Positions 12,157 to 24,182 are shown, counted from the stretch's first letter. The stretch: 64,000 bases of DNA from Pictodentalium vernedei (GCA_031216915.1 CM062291.1:35964484-36028483), one strand, 5' to 3'. Translations and numbers: made by a program. The notes: generated by a model from the letters alone, not told the origin.

Positions 12157-12395
12157 CACTTTACCCAAGGAATCGTCTGCATTTGCCCACGTAATATACA
12201 AATTTTGCAGCTGAAAAAATAATTTTCAAAAATTTCAACAAAAATATATCATGTGAGCCCCTCAATGGAATGAGCTCTTTAGAGCTCATTCCAATGAGGG
12301 GTCACATGATATTGTTTTGTAGAAGTTTTTGGAAAAAATTTATAAACTAATATTTAAAGTAATAAATTCTGATATCGTCTGCGTTGGGTAAAGGT
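12157..12395 (-). mobile_element. TTAA MITE A carried inside a hAT (copy 1)
   Basis: Reversed A copy with the hairpin at 12260-12300, ends CTTTACCCAAGG and CGTTGGGTAAAGG. The outer TTAA bases are eroded. It sits at the same place in the hAT family as the MITEs at 21650 and 29914. Confidence 0.88.
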
Positions 12396-12934
12396 TTTTC
12401 GAACCTCGTCATCAAGGCATGCTGATTCGTTCGGACTGTGATTCCTCAAGTATTGTTTTGCATACCAATACCGGCATTCTGTGTTAAATATCGTGCAGCC
12501 CTATGTTGTTGGATCAAAAATAATCTTCTCTTTCCAAGGTAACAATCTCTAAATTATGAAGCAAACATGCTATTGGATCAAAATAAATCTTCTCTTTCAA
12601 ATGCAGCAAGCTCTATATTATTATTTATATGTGTACAAACAATCCTGCAACCAACTGACTTTAACCCCCAACACACTGATGTCAAAATATTCAAATTTCA
12701 AGCTGCTAATTTGGAATCTTGCTTGGCAGAGCTAGTGAGCTCTACCCAACAACACTGAATTTGCTAAATTCCTAGTTGCATTGTGAGTAAATAAACTGCA
12801 AATTGAAATTTTGATATTTCAACATCTGCATGCAGAGTTAAGGCAGAAGATTTCACTAATGACATGGTTCTTCCCCTTACTACGTGGGAGTACCTAATCT
12901 GTAAATTTGAGGGACATGTGTGAATAAACAGCAG

Positions 12935-13556
12935 CGCCATGAGCGCATGATACGCCTGTTATTAATTACAAGAGGGAAGCACACAATATGTATACTTGTT
13001 AGGTTAATCATGAAAATTGTTCAAAATCCGACGTGGAAAATTTCCTATATTTTGACGAATAAAGTCCCATAAATGTGGAATGACAAATCGGACAGCAACA
13101 CAAATCGAAAGGGAGATTCCTTCCATCAACATATTCTTGCAACCAAAAATCATGAAAATTGCTCTAAGCATTTTCAAGTTATTGTTCGACATGTGGAAAA
13201 TGGCTTATATTTTGATGAATCAAGTCCCATAACTCTGGAATGACATACCACACAGTGACACAAATAGAAAGGGAGATTCCTTCCCTCAACATATACTTGC
13301 CACCAAAAAATCATGAAAATTGCTCAAAGCATTTTCAAGTTGTTGTCCGACATGTGGAAAATTTTGACAAATAAAGCCCCATAACTCTGGAATGACAACT
13401 GGACAGCGACACAAATCGAAAGGGAGCTTCCTTCCATCAACATATACTTTCCACCAAAAAATCACAGTTATTGTATGATTTGTGGATGGACGGACAGATG
13501 GACAGACAGCAGTATACCATAATACAGACCCGTCAAAACAGGCGTATAAAAAAAAG
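12935..13556 (+). repeat. Tandem element with GGACGGACAGATGGACAGACA tail
   Basis: About three units near 150-180 bp (CAAATCGAAAGGGAGATTCC, CATGAAAATTGCTC, ATTTTCAAGTTATTG), closing with ACAGACCCGTCAAAACAGGC and GTATAAAAA. A related tail lies at 38380-38530. Confidence 0.72.
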
Positions 13557-14114
13557 AACTGAAATTTTTGTCTTCAAAATCAATTATCATAAGGGTTGTT
13601 GATGGTAACAGTTTCTTGTAGGGTTTCACGGTATTAAGATTGCCATACAGGTGACAATATCGAAAACAATATATACTAGTATATCAGCAAATCTTTAACA
13701 TTAAAAGTAAGTATTTTGTGATTTGCACATTTCCAGAATTCATTACACACTGTGCCTGATAACTTTCGATTTTGGAAACTCTGGGGTCAATTCATAAATT
13801 GGAACCATGTTCCAATGAAAAAATGTCAAACTAATGATGATTATTTAGCAATATTTCTGTTCTGAATAAGTTCCAAATTCAGTTCTTGCAAGTAAAATTT
13901 CCTGAACTCTGTGCTGGGGTCATCATCACTGGATAAACATGATATTAACATCTGATTGACAGACAAATAACTAGGAATGGTATCTCTTTTTAAAGGCATT
14001 GTTAAAATGGCAATAATGGCTTTGTGACAGTTGACATTTGTCAGTGAAACTTAAAATTTTCAGATTTTCTGCAAAAGACTGAAGTGCAGCAGCTAGTGGA
14101 TGAGACTTCATACG

Positions 14115-14252
14115 TTATTCTGTTTGTTGACAGGGGACATGGTCTCGCGTTCCCTGCATGAAATTTATATTCAACCAAGGCGTCAGCCGAGGTTGAATAT
14201 ATGTTTCATGCAGGGAACGTGAGACCATGTCCCCTGTCAACAAACAGAATAA
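14115..14252. repeat. Palindromic element, ~60-bp arms
   Basis: TGTTGACAGGGGACATGGTC and its complement, CATGCAGGGAACG, and GTTGAATATA inside. Relatives with CATGGTCT and a TTCAACC interior lie at 35026-35152 and 38555-38670. Confidence 0.75.
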
Positions 14253-14741
14253 TGTATATGTCCCGTTCTTACACAAGTGAAACTGAATTAGAAAAAAAAT
14301 GATAAAAGTTAACACCTTACCGAAACGTCTGCTTTCTAATATTCGCTGTACAACAACAAATTTTAAAATGATTCGAATGAAGCGATTTCAGTTTATGTTA
14401 CAGTAAATTAATGAAAAGAGACCTTATAATCTAATCGGTTTCAAAATAATTACCCATGTTTACATAACTAATCTTTTTGTATGAAATAACGGTACTTTTT
14501 TGTGTATTTTACTTCAATTAAATGTATTTGTCTCAGTTGATTTCCAAGTGAAAAAAGACATTGCGATGAACCGTTGCTCATGGCAACGAGACACTTTTCT
14601 GGACAGTGGACATAAGAATTGCTGACAGTAGACATATGCGCGTGCCCGGCGACATAAAATAAAATCAACGAGGCATTGACCAATCACTGCAAGGTATTGC
14701 GGTTGGTATCGGGACATATTTGCTTGTATCACTGATGCTGA

Positions 14742-14980
14742 TTAATCCTTTACCCAACGTAATGGCCAAAACCAGCGCACTGTTCGCAAAATCACTATTG
14801 AATTTTCATTATTTTTTTTAAAATTTGTTTCAGAAATATAGCTTATGACCCCTCATTGGAACGAGTTCGTCAAGCTCGTTCCAATGAGGGGTCACAAGCT
14901 ATGTGTTTGAGACAAAAAAAATGAAAAAAAAAGTTATTTAAGAATTTTACTTGCAAGTGTCATGTTAGGTAAAGGGTTAA
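14742..14980 (+). mobile_element. TTAA MITE B
   Basis: Exact TTAA flanks, B-type arms and the hairpin CCTCATTGGAACGAG/CTCGTTCCAATGAGG at 14850-14892. Confidence 0.92.
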
Positions 14981-15025
14981 CTAAGCTGGGAAGCATCTAT
15001 ATCCTTACTGCCAGTTACTTATACA

Positions 15026-15277
15026 CAAGTTAGAAAATAAGCAGACTGTCATCTGCAATATGAGGTCCCCAGAGGGTGAATTTAGTGATGCTACCCTGCA
15101 CAACAGGGTAGCATCACTAAATTTACCCTCTGTGAACCTCATTCTGAATCAGGGTCTCAAAACTAAATAGAAAGAGGTACCCAGAGGATAATTGGTCCAC
15201 TGTATGGAATAGCATCATCAAATTCACCCTTTGGGGACCTCATTTTGCAAATGTCAGACTGCTTATTTTCAGGCCTG
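15026..15277. mobile_element. hAT MITE
   Basis: Exact duplication CTTATACA (15018-15025, 15278-15285). Ends CAAGTTAGAAAATAAGCAG and CAGGCCTGAAAATAAGCAG; inverted repeats of about 60 bp; small palindrome GATGCTACCCTG/CAGGGTAGCATC. Confidence 0.88.
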
Positions 15278-15539
15278 CTTATACACAGTTAAATTTCCAA
15301 GAATGGGATGCCTTCAGGACAATGTGAGTTTTGAATTCTTATTCTGAATGTCCAATATGCCAAGTATATCATCTAGGTATGCATTTGTCTAAACCGATAA
15401 TTAGCATTCTGCATTTTAGATCAAGATTCGATCCATCGCTGACTACAAGATGATCATATAAAACAGTTAATTTTAACTTCCGATATAAGGAAATAACATT
15501 ACTTCAGACAAGTGTTTACAAAATTCCCTCAAGTGGGAA

Positions 15540-16250
15540 AGAATGGCGGCCTTGGCAGTGATTCTGAAGGAGATGGAAACACAAAAGTTAATGTGCGATG
15601 TACAATGGATGTCAAGTAATGGCAGTTAGCCGAGCTGAAACAGGCAAGAACACAATCAATTTTCAACAAATCACCATCGTTTTCAAACATGTCCAAGAGA
15701 ATGTTAATTTAAAGCAGCATGCCAATTGTTATTGAAATCTGATGATTAAAACATAAAGGTGAAAAATTAAAGTAAAAGGGAATATACAAAGGGCAATAAC
15801 TCTCTCAATTTTCAACAAATCACGGTGGTTTTTGACTTAATCCATGACAAAGATAACAGAAAGCTGCATATCAAAATTTATAGAATTCTGACCTCTATTT
15901 TTTAAGTAACCACACAAATATTGAAATTTCAAGTAAAACGGCACCAAGAAAGTACAGCTCCCTCAGTTTTCAAGAAATCATCAAAATTTTTAAAATTGTC
16001 CAAAACAATCGAACGGCAATAACTATCTCAGTTTTTCATAAATCACTGTGGTATTTTAAACTGTCGAAGACAATGTTAATATAAAGTAGTCTATCAAATT
16101 TTATTCAAATCTGAGGTCTACTCTTCAAGTTAGTGCAAAAAAACTAAAATTTCTGGCAAAATTCAACAAACAAACTGAATTCTGATGACTGTTGTTCAAT
16201 TTATCGCATAAGAAACTTTGGATTGACAGACAGGCTGAGCTCTTACCTGC
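15540..16250 (+). repeat. Degenerate tandem element (GGCAATAACTC units)
   Basis: Three to four diverged units around GGCAATAACT-TCTCA, TTTTCAACAAATCAC and CAAGACAATGTTAATATAAA, ending in a GATTGACAGACAGGC tail. Confidence 0.65.
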
Positions 16251-16471
16251 TGTGGATAATAATCAAATTTGATTGGCAGTTTTTGTTAACAGCGCTGACT
16301 GATTTTGCCTATGATGATTATGTAACCGATGAATGTTTACTATGATGATAATAAGAGTTAGTATGAATTATACAATGGAAGGTTAATTCTTATACAGCTA
16401 TCTAATGTGAGTAATGCTACAGAAGGATTGGAGTTGAGAGACAAGCTAAAGTATTAAACATTAATTCTCAC

Positions 16472-16600
16472 CCGGTCGTAGTCTGAGTGGTGGTGCCTGA
16501 TCCAAGAACATCTGAGACTAACACCAGAGGGCTCTCTACAATCAGCGTTCCACTATTTGTGGACCTAGCATCAGATTTCACTGGTTTGGCTGTGCTTTTA
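16472..16600 (-). CDS. UBR5: UBR5 exon 4 (Ser/Thr-rich, less conserved)
   Basis: Fourth coding exon, 129 nt: one base completing a proline codon, 42 codons, then GG. The acceptor has a good pyrimidine tract (TCTTCCCTCTAG|T) and the donor is GG|GTGAGA. The peptide is Ser/Thr-rich, with SGTLIVESPLVLVSDVLGSG near its middle, at the place where UBR5 has its low-complexity linker before the UBA domain. Its assignment rests on strand, order and exact phase fit with exon 3 more than on sequence. Both ends have the same phase, so skipping it would keep the frame. The next exon, expected to lead into the UBA domain, was not found and probably lies left of position 1. Confidence 0.78.
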
Positions 16601-16888
16601 CTAGAGGGAAGATTAGATATAAAATATAAGACATAAAATATTGTCACGGGACTTTATTGTACAATAAGTATGTATTGGGTCCAAAAGTACCCAAATACAG
16701 TGCATATCAGGGGCCAAACACAAAATCTGTTTCTTGCAACTGCATAATACAACTGCATACTTGATGGCAATTTGTTTATGTTCTATCTGTAGAACATTAC
16801 ATGCTTTCAAAATACATTTGCTTTTGTTTCTATACATGAAAAGAGAACAGAAAAAAAAAAACACTTCTCAAAAGTATAATTATTAAAT

Positions 16889-17010
16889 TAGGTCCCACAA
16901 ATGAGATCTTGCTTCTCTGGCCATTTTTTTGTAAAATTGCATGCGGGTATGCAGCTTTTATTTTATTTTTTTATTTTTGTTATTATTTCTTTGCCAGCAA
17001 AAGTTCAATG
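16889..17010 (-). mobile_element. Half of a Harbinger-like MITE
   Basis: TTAGGTCCCACAAATGAGAT, TTCTCTGGCCATT, TGCATGCGGG and TTTCTTTGCCAGCAAAAGTT match one end of the family; the rest is missing. Confidence 0.7.
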
Positions 17011-17120
17011 AGCCGGTTCCAATGACATCCATATTTGTAGGTTTTATTGGTAAATACTGTTTATTTTTTTAAAAATTCAGTTGATGTTTTAAAAATTAAA
17101 AAGCTGTGTTGGGTAGTGGG

Positions 17121-18556
17121 TGATGTTCTACCGATGATTGGAATCGGCCACCCCAATTGGCCGATCGCGGGCAATCTGATGACACCAGCAATGACCCGTT
17201 GAACATCGGGTTCAACCGATTTTTGCTAAGTATTTTTTGTGATGATTCATAAACTGCATTTTATTATCTTCCGCAATTGTTCAATTGTTAATGTAAAATG
17301 ATGTCAATGATACCATTCAATAAAGTTGAGAAACAACCACAATGTGTATTCTGTATTTCTCTAGATGCTTCTTTATGGGACATAAAAGTTAAATGACATG
17401 TAAAGCTCACAGTTCACCGTACTTGTGGCAATCGCCAGTTCATGCTGAAAAAAGTGCAGGTTTCACTCCATTGACTCAGGTCACAGTAAAATGACCAGAC
17501 GTGCACACTTGGGCGGTATGCGTGGCTCTCAGAGCCACGTGTACCACCCAAGTGCGCGTGACTGGTCATTTTACTGCAACCTGTGTGAGTTGCGTGTAAC
17601 ACTGAAATATGTTCAATTAAATGAACCGGTAGTTCTTTCAAGCCTCAAATTGTCTAGTAGTGCACAGTATTACAATCAGAATCAGCATTGGAATCGGCCG
17701 AGTGTGAGCTCAGGCTTGGCAATTTCAGGAGAGCGATTTTTTAGCTCTCCTTACTGCCCTCCTGAAAGAATTAAGGAGAGCGAAAAATTGCCCTCCTAAA
17801 TATTTTGGTCTGGGATGATTGAGATTACATGTATTATTCTCACATTAAATTTTTGTTGTAAAGCAAAAATGTAATTTAACTTCGAAGTCACATAACATCA
17901 CGTAATTTCATTTTGAAAGTGGTTTAGTGGTAAAAGGTAATGGCTGCAACCATACCCAAACACAGTTGCAATCATTTGAAGAAAAATGGGTCACAGCAAT
18001 ATTTTTTTTTCTGTCAGTTTCAAGTTCAACAACTGACATCACAGTTTGAGGGGTAATTATTCAAGGAATATTGACACTATAATATACTACCATTACTACT
18101 ATCCTGTCACTTGAAGCACTTGCACCAGGATGTGACTGTAGATTCAAGCAGACCTGTTGTCCAAGAAAGTCATACGCCTACCACTACCACCTTCAACCCC
18201 CCTTGGGGGGTTGAAGGTGGTAGTGGTAGGCGTATTACTTTCTTGGATAACAGGTCTGGGTACACACACAGGTCTTGTCAAGTGTGTGTTCGGTTGTTGA
18301 GTGAGACATCTAGATGTCTAAGAGATTTTGCTTTACCTTAGTAAAGTTAATAAAATCACTGATATAGTCTGTTGGTTTCAGTTTCAATGAGTTCGTTCAA
18401 CTGGATACTTAAAATGCTGTGTAAAGCTAATTGCTCTCTTAAGCTGATTGAGAAGAGCGATTTTTTGCCCTCCTGCATTTTTCAGACTGCCAGGCCTGTG
18501 AGCTCATATAACCGATAACCGGTCAGAGGCCATTTTTAGTAATCGGTTGAACATAA
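17121..18556. mobile_element. hAT element with a nested hAT
   Basis: Exact duplication GTAGTGGG (17113-17120, 18557-18564). Tips contain GTTCWACCGAT; central palindrome at 17487-17572. Same family as 26602-27211. Interrupted at 17712. Confidence 0.88.
17712..18497 (+). mobile_element. hAT MITE, 786 bp, copy 1 of a young pair
   Basis: Exact duplication GTGAGCTC (17704-17711, 18498-18505). Tips AGGCTTGGCA and TGCCAGGCCT, GGAGAGCGATTTTT repeats near both ends, and a palindrome with 53-bp arms near 18151-18258. Nearly the same sequence, reversed, lies at 40791-41575. Confidence 0.93.
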
Positions 18557-18839
18557 GTAGTGGGTTAACTTCTGACACTCATGATAGACAATCAAGCACA
18601 CCCATGTAAAACGTTGCCCCCCTTTATCACTCATTGACATAACAAAAAAGGTCTGCTTGCCATTGAACTGAAGTCACTCCATGAATACTGCAGTGTGTTT
18701 TCCGGAACTTATTTCAATGGTGATTTATTCTCCCAAGAAAGACAATACTGCTAAACGGTGCTCTCTTCAGAACCTTGTATTGATTAAAAGAATAAAAAGT
18801 TCCAGTTGGGAAGTTAACACTTGTGAATCCATGCACACT

Positions 18840-20930
18840 GCAGCCTACTTGACTTCTCTTGAACAAACTTGAATCTCGCCCCCCCTAAGGATTCTGCATG
18901 CCAAATATCAAAATATTCTGTCCGCTGAATCTGAAGAAGAAGATTTTTAAAGAAAAATTCTTCATATTGAACTAAGTTATAATTCGGGCTCCCACAGGGA
19001 GCCCAAATATGAACCCAGGGACTTGGCTTCATCAAACTTTAATCTCAACCCCCTAAGCAGGCTGCATACCAAATATCAAAACATTCCGACTGCTAGATCT
19101 GAAGAAGATTTTTAAAGAAACTTTCCATCCGACTGCTGGATCTGAAGAAAATTTTTAAAGAAAATTTCTCATTTTGAACTAAGTTATAATTCGGGTTCCC
19201 ACAGTGAGCCCAAATAGGAACCCAGGGACTTGGCTTAAACAAACTTGAATCTCACCCCCCTAAGCATACCGAATATCAAAAGATTCTGATTAGTAGATCT
19301 GAAGAAGAAGATTTTTAAAGAATATTCCTCATACTGTAGAACCTGTCTTGAGAGACCAACCCATTTGCCGAGCAAAAGTGGTCTCTCAAGACAGGTGGTC
19401 TCTCATTACAGGTTTGACATCTTTGCTAGTCAGTGAATGACCAACCTGAGAATATTTGTTGCAGAAATGGAGAAGAATTGATTTTTCAAATTTTTTTTAT
19501 TATTGTTTTATTTTAATTCAGTTTTATTACAAGTACAAAAGGCATTGTTTAATGAATTATAGATAAAAGTACATAAACTGAAAAACTTCACTGTTGGGCC
19601 GATGTCCTAGTTACATTTTTGAACTATTGATTTCTGTGCACACTACATTGATCTTAACTGGCTGAGTTACAACAATGAGTGTACCAGAACAAAAGCCATC
19701 TTTTTCTTTGCTCATGTTTCCTCTTCAGTCAAACACACATATTTTGTTTGTATAAATTTACAAATTATTGGAGAGTGCCAATAGGCACTCTCCAATAATT
19801 TTTAATAAAACAAATTTTGAACAACAAATGTAGACCACCAAAAAAAATCTAACCCTCAACCTGTTTATTGATTTTAATACTCTGAAATTGCCAAAAATTG
19901 ATTTTTTTGTCTCTCAAAACAGGTGAAAAACTTTGTTTTTGCCACAGTTTTGTGGTCGCTCAAGACAGGTGGTTTCTCAAGACAGGTGGTCTCTCATGAC
20001 AGGTCCATTATAGAGTGAAACCAATCGGTACATGGCCACAGTGGTCTCTCACGACAGTGGTCTCTCAAGACAGGTTTTACTGTACTGCACTAATTTAAAT
20101 TATTTGGGCTCCCATATAGAGCCCAAATATGGACCCAGGGATTTGATTTCAATAAACATGTGAAACAATCTTCTAAAGATGTTATATGTGAAATTTGAAA
20201 GCTTTTGGAGCAGTGGTTTGGGAGAAAAGTAGTCTTAAATGTTTTTACCTTTTCACAGTGTTAAAAAATCCTGACTCAGCTTTTTTTCTAAAGTCCCCAA
20301 AAAGTACCGACAGCAATTTTTTTGGACCATTCCATTCTGTTGGTCCTAAGGAAGTTTCACACCATATCAGAATTCTCAGTGCCATGTAGTTTGGGAGAAA
20401 TGGGCATTTTAATTTTTTTCTATTTTTAGCTCCTGCAGTTCCCATAAGGCAACGGGAAAATTTTTTTTGGCATAAATTAAGTACTTACGACCCAATAAAC
20501 CCTCATATCAAATCTGGTTTAAATCTGCCTCTCGGTTTGGAAAATAGAAATTTTGGGTGGGGCAAAAATTCTTGCCCCTTCCATAATGACAGCAAATATA
20601 GCTCCTCGAACTTCTCTTGAACAAACCTGTTCAAACCTGAGTCTACACCTCAAAAGGAAGCTGCACACCAAATATCAAGTCTCTGTTACTGCTGATTCAT
20701 GAGAAGATTTTTAAAGATTTAAGCGTACTTTTTAGATGTGGCCATACCGAGGGGCGGAGCAACTTGATTTGAACAAAACTAAAATACGATATCATAACAA
20801 ACTATTATCTCAAATATCAATTAAATTGGTTCAGCGGTTTGGGAGGAGAAGACGCAAACACCATGTCCACGGACGATGGATGACGGACGACATACGATGA
20901 GTGATCACTATAGCTCCCCTAACTGCAAGT
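18840..20930 (+). repeat. Second bivalve-type tandem element
   Basis: Same units as 823-2757 (GGAGCCCAAATATGAACCC, GAAGAAGATTTTTAAAG) and the same later parts (GGGAGAAATGGGCATTTT, GACGGACGACATACGATGAG). Interrupted by 19334-20082. Confidence 0.8.
19334..20082. mobile_element. TA-flanked element with CTTGAGAGACC repeats (copy 1)
   Basis: Tips CTGTAGAACCTGTCTTGAG and CAGTAAAACCTGTCTTGAG (complement) between TA duplications, 749 bp. Both ends hold several GTGGTCTCTCAAGACAGG-type repeats. The central palindrome is TTATTGGAGAGTGCC/GGCACTCTCCAATAA (19764-19800). It interrupts the tandem element 18840-20930. Confidence 0.85.
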
Positions 20931-21649
20931 CAAGCGAGCTAATAATATGGAAACCCAACAATTAAATGGACATTTCACTGATGGACAGTTCGAAAATGCA
21001 AAAAAAAAAAAACCTGGATGCCATAATGAAAAGAATAAAGGGAAATCCATTTGAATGATGGACAATTTTTGACTGCAAAAAAAAATAAAAACAGATGCGG
21101 GGGATGAAACGAAAAACCAGAAATCCGACAAAAAACAGAAAACTGACATCTCTGAATATGGAGATTCTGTTAAAATTCTCCAACTTCAGGCTCATTTAAT
21201 GAAAATTTATTCTTGACAATAAGGAGTCTCCCTCTAAATATTCAGAACTTAAAATCTGACCACATCGCGAGAATCAGTCTTGATTCTTGTGAACTCCTGC
21301 CATGAGAATCAATTTTCAGTTTTTCAATAACTGAGAATAAGAAAATACTCTTATACCTGGCGAGAGTAACAAGTGCATTTTCCATAGTTAAAATCAAACC
21401 ACAAATTTATATATTTGACAGAGTTTAAACAATTAAGGGCCTGATTCCATTTTTGGTGAGTTTCTTATGTGCACGTAGAACTAGGGCTGCACGGTATTTG
21501 AAACTGAATACCGGTATCGGTATTCAAAAAAATACTGCGGTATACCGGTATATCGAAAGACTGTTCAGATATCCGAACATACGTACCATAATCTTGACTT
21601 AAGCCATCACAATCAGAACAAATGAGCATGCCTTGATGATACAGTTCAA

Positions 21650-21886
21650 ATAACCCTTTAGCCAATGTAGATGATAACAAAATTTATTTTTTTAAATATT
21701 AGTTTATCGAATTTTTCAAAAAAGTTCAATAAAACCATATCAAGTGACCCCTCATTGAGCTCGTTCCAATGAGGGGTCACATGATATGGTTTTGTTGAAA
21801 TTTTTTGAAAAATAATATTTGTTCAACTGCACACTTTGTATATTACCCGGGATGACGCGGCCAATTCGTTAGGTACAGGAATAATA
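21650..21886 (+). mobile_element. TTAA MITE A carried inside a hAT (copy 2)
   Basis: Forward A copy (CCCTTTAGCCAATGTAGATG ... TTCGTTAGGTACAGG). The left hairpin arm has lost the GGAAC step, leaving CCTCATTGAGCTCGTTCC. Confidence 0.9.
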
Positions 21887-21965
21887 TTATTCGTTTGGGA
21901 CTACAATTAAAAAACATCATGACATCTTGAAAGTTGAATTGCGGATAAATAATTAATGACGATAA

Positions 21966-22367
21966 GGCCTAAAAAAATAAAAAATCTGTTTCTCAGGCCC
22001 TCCCACATGGTCCTTTTGGCTGCCGCATGCTCTCTTTTTATAACCAATTTAAACATTAAAAAAATAAAAATTAAACAGTTTATGTCTGATATTTTACCCA
22101 AGTTAAAAATATTGATGAATTTGTCCCTTGAGTGCAAGAAGGCTTTGCAATGCTTTAGCATTGCAAAGCCTTCTTGCACTCAAGGGATGAAATACACCAC
22201 CACCCATGCTATTCTGTAGATTATGAGGTCTAAAACTTGAACCAAGAACATGAACTTTTGACGGCAAAAAGAAATTACTGAAATAAAAAATAAAATAAAA
22301 AACCACTCGCCCGCATTCAATTTCTCAAATAATGGCCTGAGAAACAGAAGATCTACTTTGTGTGGCC
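21966..22367 (+). mobile_element. Harbinger-like MITE in a hAT (TAA duplication)
   Basis: GGCCTAAAA ... TGTGGCC between TAA duplications (21963-21965, 22368-22370). The sister hAT at 29743 has the uninterrupted sequence ACGATAAACC, confirming the site. Perfect centre GGCTTTGCAATGC/GCATTGCAAAGCC with arms reaching GTCCCTTGAGTGCAAGAA. Confidence 0.92.
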
Positions 22368-22537
22368 TAAACCAATATTTTTGCAATAACACCGGTCTTC
22401 ACTCGATAATGGTTTGAATACCGGTATGTATCGGTTTATCGGTATACCGTGCAGGCCTACGTAAAACACTGTTCCCACATGGTGTTTCGGCATTCTCTCT
22501 GTTGGTACTTACAGTACCATATCAATGGTTTCTAGTG

Positions 22538-22571
22538 AAGTCTTGGCTGCCTTTTCAGGCAGCCAAGACTT
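22538..22571. repeat. Hairpin AAGTCTTGGCTGCC
   Basis: 14-bp perfect arms around TTTTCA. The same arms occur at 36941-36974. Confidence 0.8.
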
Positions 22572-22839
22572 TATTAGACCCTGCTGCTAAGACACACACT
22601 TACCTTACTCTGAGAGAGCAGAAGAGAAGGAGAATTTTCCAGTCCTTTATGGGCAATTTCAAAATCTGTCATAAGGATCAAATGAACATTTTGCAAGAAT
22701 CAAAGTTGATTCTCATTATTTTCTGTGCGAGGATCATTTGCGAGAACAGATTCTGATTTGTGTATGAATTTTAAGCCCTGAATGTGTATGAATGGAACCC
22801 ACTAACGTGGATATCTCTTAATTGAATAAACCTATTAAA

Positions 22840-23105
22840 AGAATATTTATTCATTGGTGTTTAACCCTTTACCTAACAAATCGCCCACATCCGCCCGCGT
22901 AATATGCAACTGAGCACTTGAAAAAATTAAATTTTTCAAAATATTTCCACAAAACCATATCATGTGACCCTTCATTGAGGGGTCACATGATATGTTGTTT
23001 TTTTTAATTTGTTGAAAAATTCAAAAAAATTATATTTAAAATAATAAATTTTGATATCGTCTGCGTTGGGTAAAGAGTTAAGGTCACATACTTTTGCACA
23101 ATGGC
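22840..23105 (-). mobile_element. SINE tail fragment around a TTAA MITE
   Basis: TATTCATTGGTGT before and TTAAGGTCACATACTTTTGC after the MITE 22861-23081 match the tail end of the SINE; head and core are absent. Confidence 0.7.
22861..23081 (-). mobile_element. TTAA MITE A in a SINE
   Basis: Exact TTAA flanks; reversed relative to the copy at 49719 although in the same SINE site. The hairpin is shortened to GACCCTTCATTGAGGGGTC. Confidence 0.92.
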
Positions 23106-23335
23106 TAATTGTGACCGTGTTAAATGAATATAATTTTCAAACATACAAAACCATTTACACTACCTACAGTACAAATATCACCTGTTAATTCCATATATGT
23201 TAAGAGTAAATTATAGAGTGAACTGAATAAAAAATCTTGTAATATGTCGAGAATTTACCCAGACAATCACTGAATACCCCTTGTTTGTATACCTAAATAG
23301 CTCCATTAAATCCAATTCAGGCATTTAATCTATTT
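23095..23335 (-). repeat. Pogo-like MITE fragment
   Basis: Reverse-strand match to the interior of 47143-47946: TTGTAATATGTCGAGAATTTAC, AAATAGCTCCATTAAATCC and GGCATTTAATCTATTTTATTA fall in the same order. Confidence 0.7.
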
Positions 23336-23569
23336 TATTACACACCCACTTAAAATTAAGGTTTGTTCACAACATTTTAGGATGTGTGATAAAAATAAAC
23401 TTTTATTGCACACGTGTGGGATACAGATTTTTGCACTTTCTAAATGCAAGAATGGAACCAGTCATATTTCTGGGAATACATGGGCCCATTTCGAATTATT
23501 TTGATGTTGTAAAGTGGATGTTAGTTGTGTATAGTATCTGAGTTTCAATTGTTTCCATAGAAACTCATA

Positions 23570-23790
23570 AAATATTATGTGATATGTTGTGAAATTATCA
23601 CAACAATCACCAAATTTCCCATGTTTATAGACCTATTTGGCCTTAGTACATCATATACAGGCATTTAATCTATTATGAGCTCTGTCAAAAAAGATAGAAT
23701 AAATGTGGAATTTATCTCAAGAATACAGAGGAAAATAACCAAATCTGTTAACTGAATGCTCCTAATGTATAATTTTCATTGGCGAAAATG
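23570..23790 (-). repeat. Pogo-like MITE fragment
   Basis: Second reverse-strand piece: ACCTATTTGGCCTTAGTACA, GAGCTCTGTCAAAAAAGATA and CATTGGCGAAAATG match the same element. The 230 bp between the two pieces are not recognised. Confidence 0.7.
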
Positions 23791-23807
23791 ACTATTCAAT
23801 TAACAAC

Positions 23808-23810
23808 TAT

Positions 23811-23849
<39 letters not shown>

Positions 23850-24182
23850 TTGGGGTTTTAACAACACTTTTGACAGCCAGGGAAACCTCATGTTGGTCAA
23901 TTTTACAAGTGGAGGAAGCCAGAGTACCCAGAGAGAGCCACCGAGCAACTGTCAGACTCCCCAACATACTAACTCCCCACATGCAGGGTTAGCATTGGTT
24001 GAAGACAAGTGCACCATCAACATGCAGTACGCCTTAATACACAACGCCACCGGACACCCACGTGAGTAATTAGGATTAAGTGTCTTGCCCAAGGACACAA
24101 TGCAGTTGCCGCAGGTGGAATTCGAACCGAGGACCTCTCGGCTTGTAGCCACTGTGCTCCCATGATCCACTATATACTCTAA
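23808..24182 (-). mobile_element. tRNA-derived SINE with V-type core
   Basis: Minus strand: degenerate tRNA head (24100-24182, box B GGTTCGAATTCC), core TTGTGTCCTTGGGCAAGACA and GTCTTCAACCAATGCTAACC, and an (ATAA)n tail. The core resembles the V-SINE superfamily that includes the molluscan RUDI SINE. Confidence 0.88.

Larger units (their letters stand above)
10978..12503 (-). mobile_element. hAT composite family, copy 1 (with ERE array and TTAA MITE)
   Basis: TAGGCCTGCATGGTATATCG at the left and ATCGTGCAGCCCTA at the right, CCGGTAT-rich subtermini; reversed relative to copies 2 and 3. Its target duplication in the satellite is eroded (GAGTGTTG, TGTTGTTG). A 0.98-kb tandem element is inserted at 11085. 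Confidence 0.85.
7440..12640 (+). repeat. 66-bp satellite, broken by insertions
   Basis: Unit about 66 bp: TATTATGAGTGGCAAACATG, TTGTTGGCTCAAAATC, CTTCTCTTTCCAATGTAACA. Segments 7440-7546, 8922-9103, 9777-10977 and 12504-12620, separated by an inverted repeat, two hAT elements and the composite hAT. The unit is 22 codons long, so a 126-residue repeated open frame (10113-10493) appears by chance. Confidence 0.9.
1..16471 (-). other. UBR5: UBR5 intron 4 (partial)
   Basis: Non-coding from the exon-4 donor to the left edge of the window. It holds TTAA MITEs, a tandem duplication (4687-5699 and 6005-6698), the 66-bp satellite with its insertions, the ERE array, and tandem elements at 12935-13556 and 15540-16250. 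I see nothing recognisable in 500-736, 2820-3147, 4331-4686, 6700-7060, 12640-12930, 13560-14110 and 14255-14740. No further UBR5 exon was recognised. Confidence 0.7.
21482..22459 (+). mobile_element. hAT composite family, copy 2
   Basis: TAGGGCTGCACGGTATTTG and ACCGTGCAGGCCTA tips; duplication CGTAGAAC/CGTAAAAC (7 of 8). Holds a TTAA MITE (21650) at the family position and a Harbinger-like MITE (21966). Confidence 0.9.

Noticed and set aside
1..16471. Next UBR5 exon (UBA region) in intron 4
   Set aside because: I looked for the conserved linker and UBA-type motifs on the minus strand and found none; it is probably outside the window.
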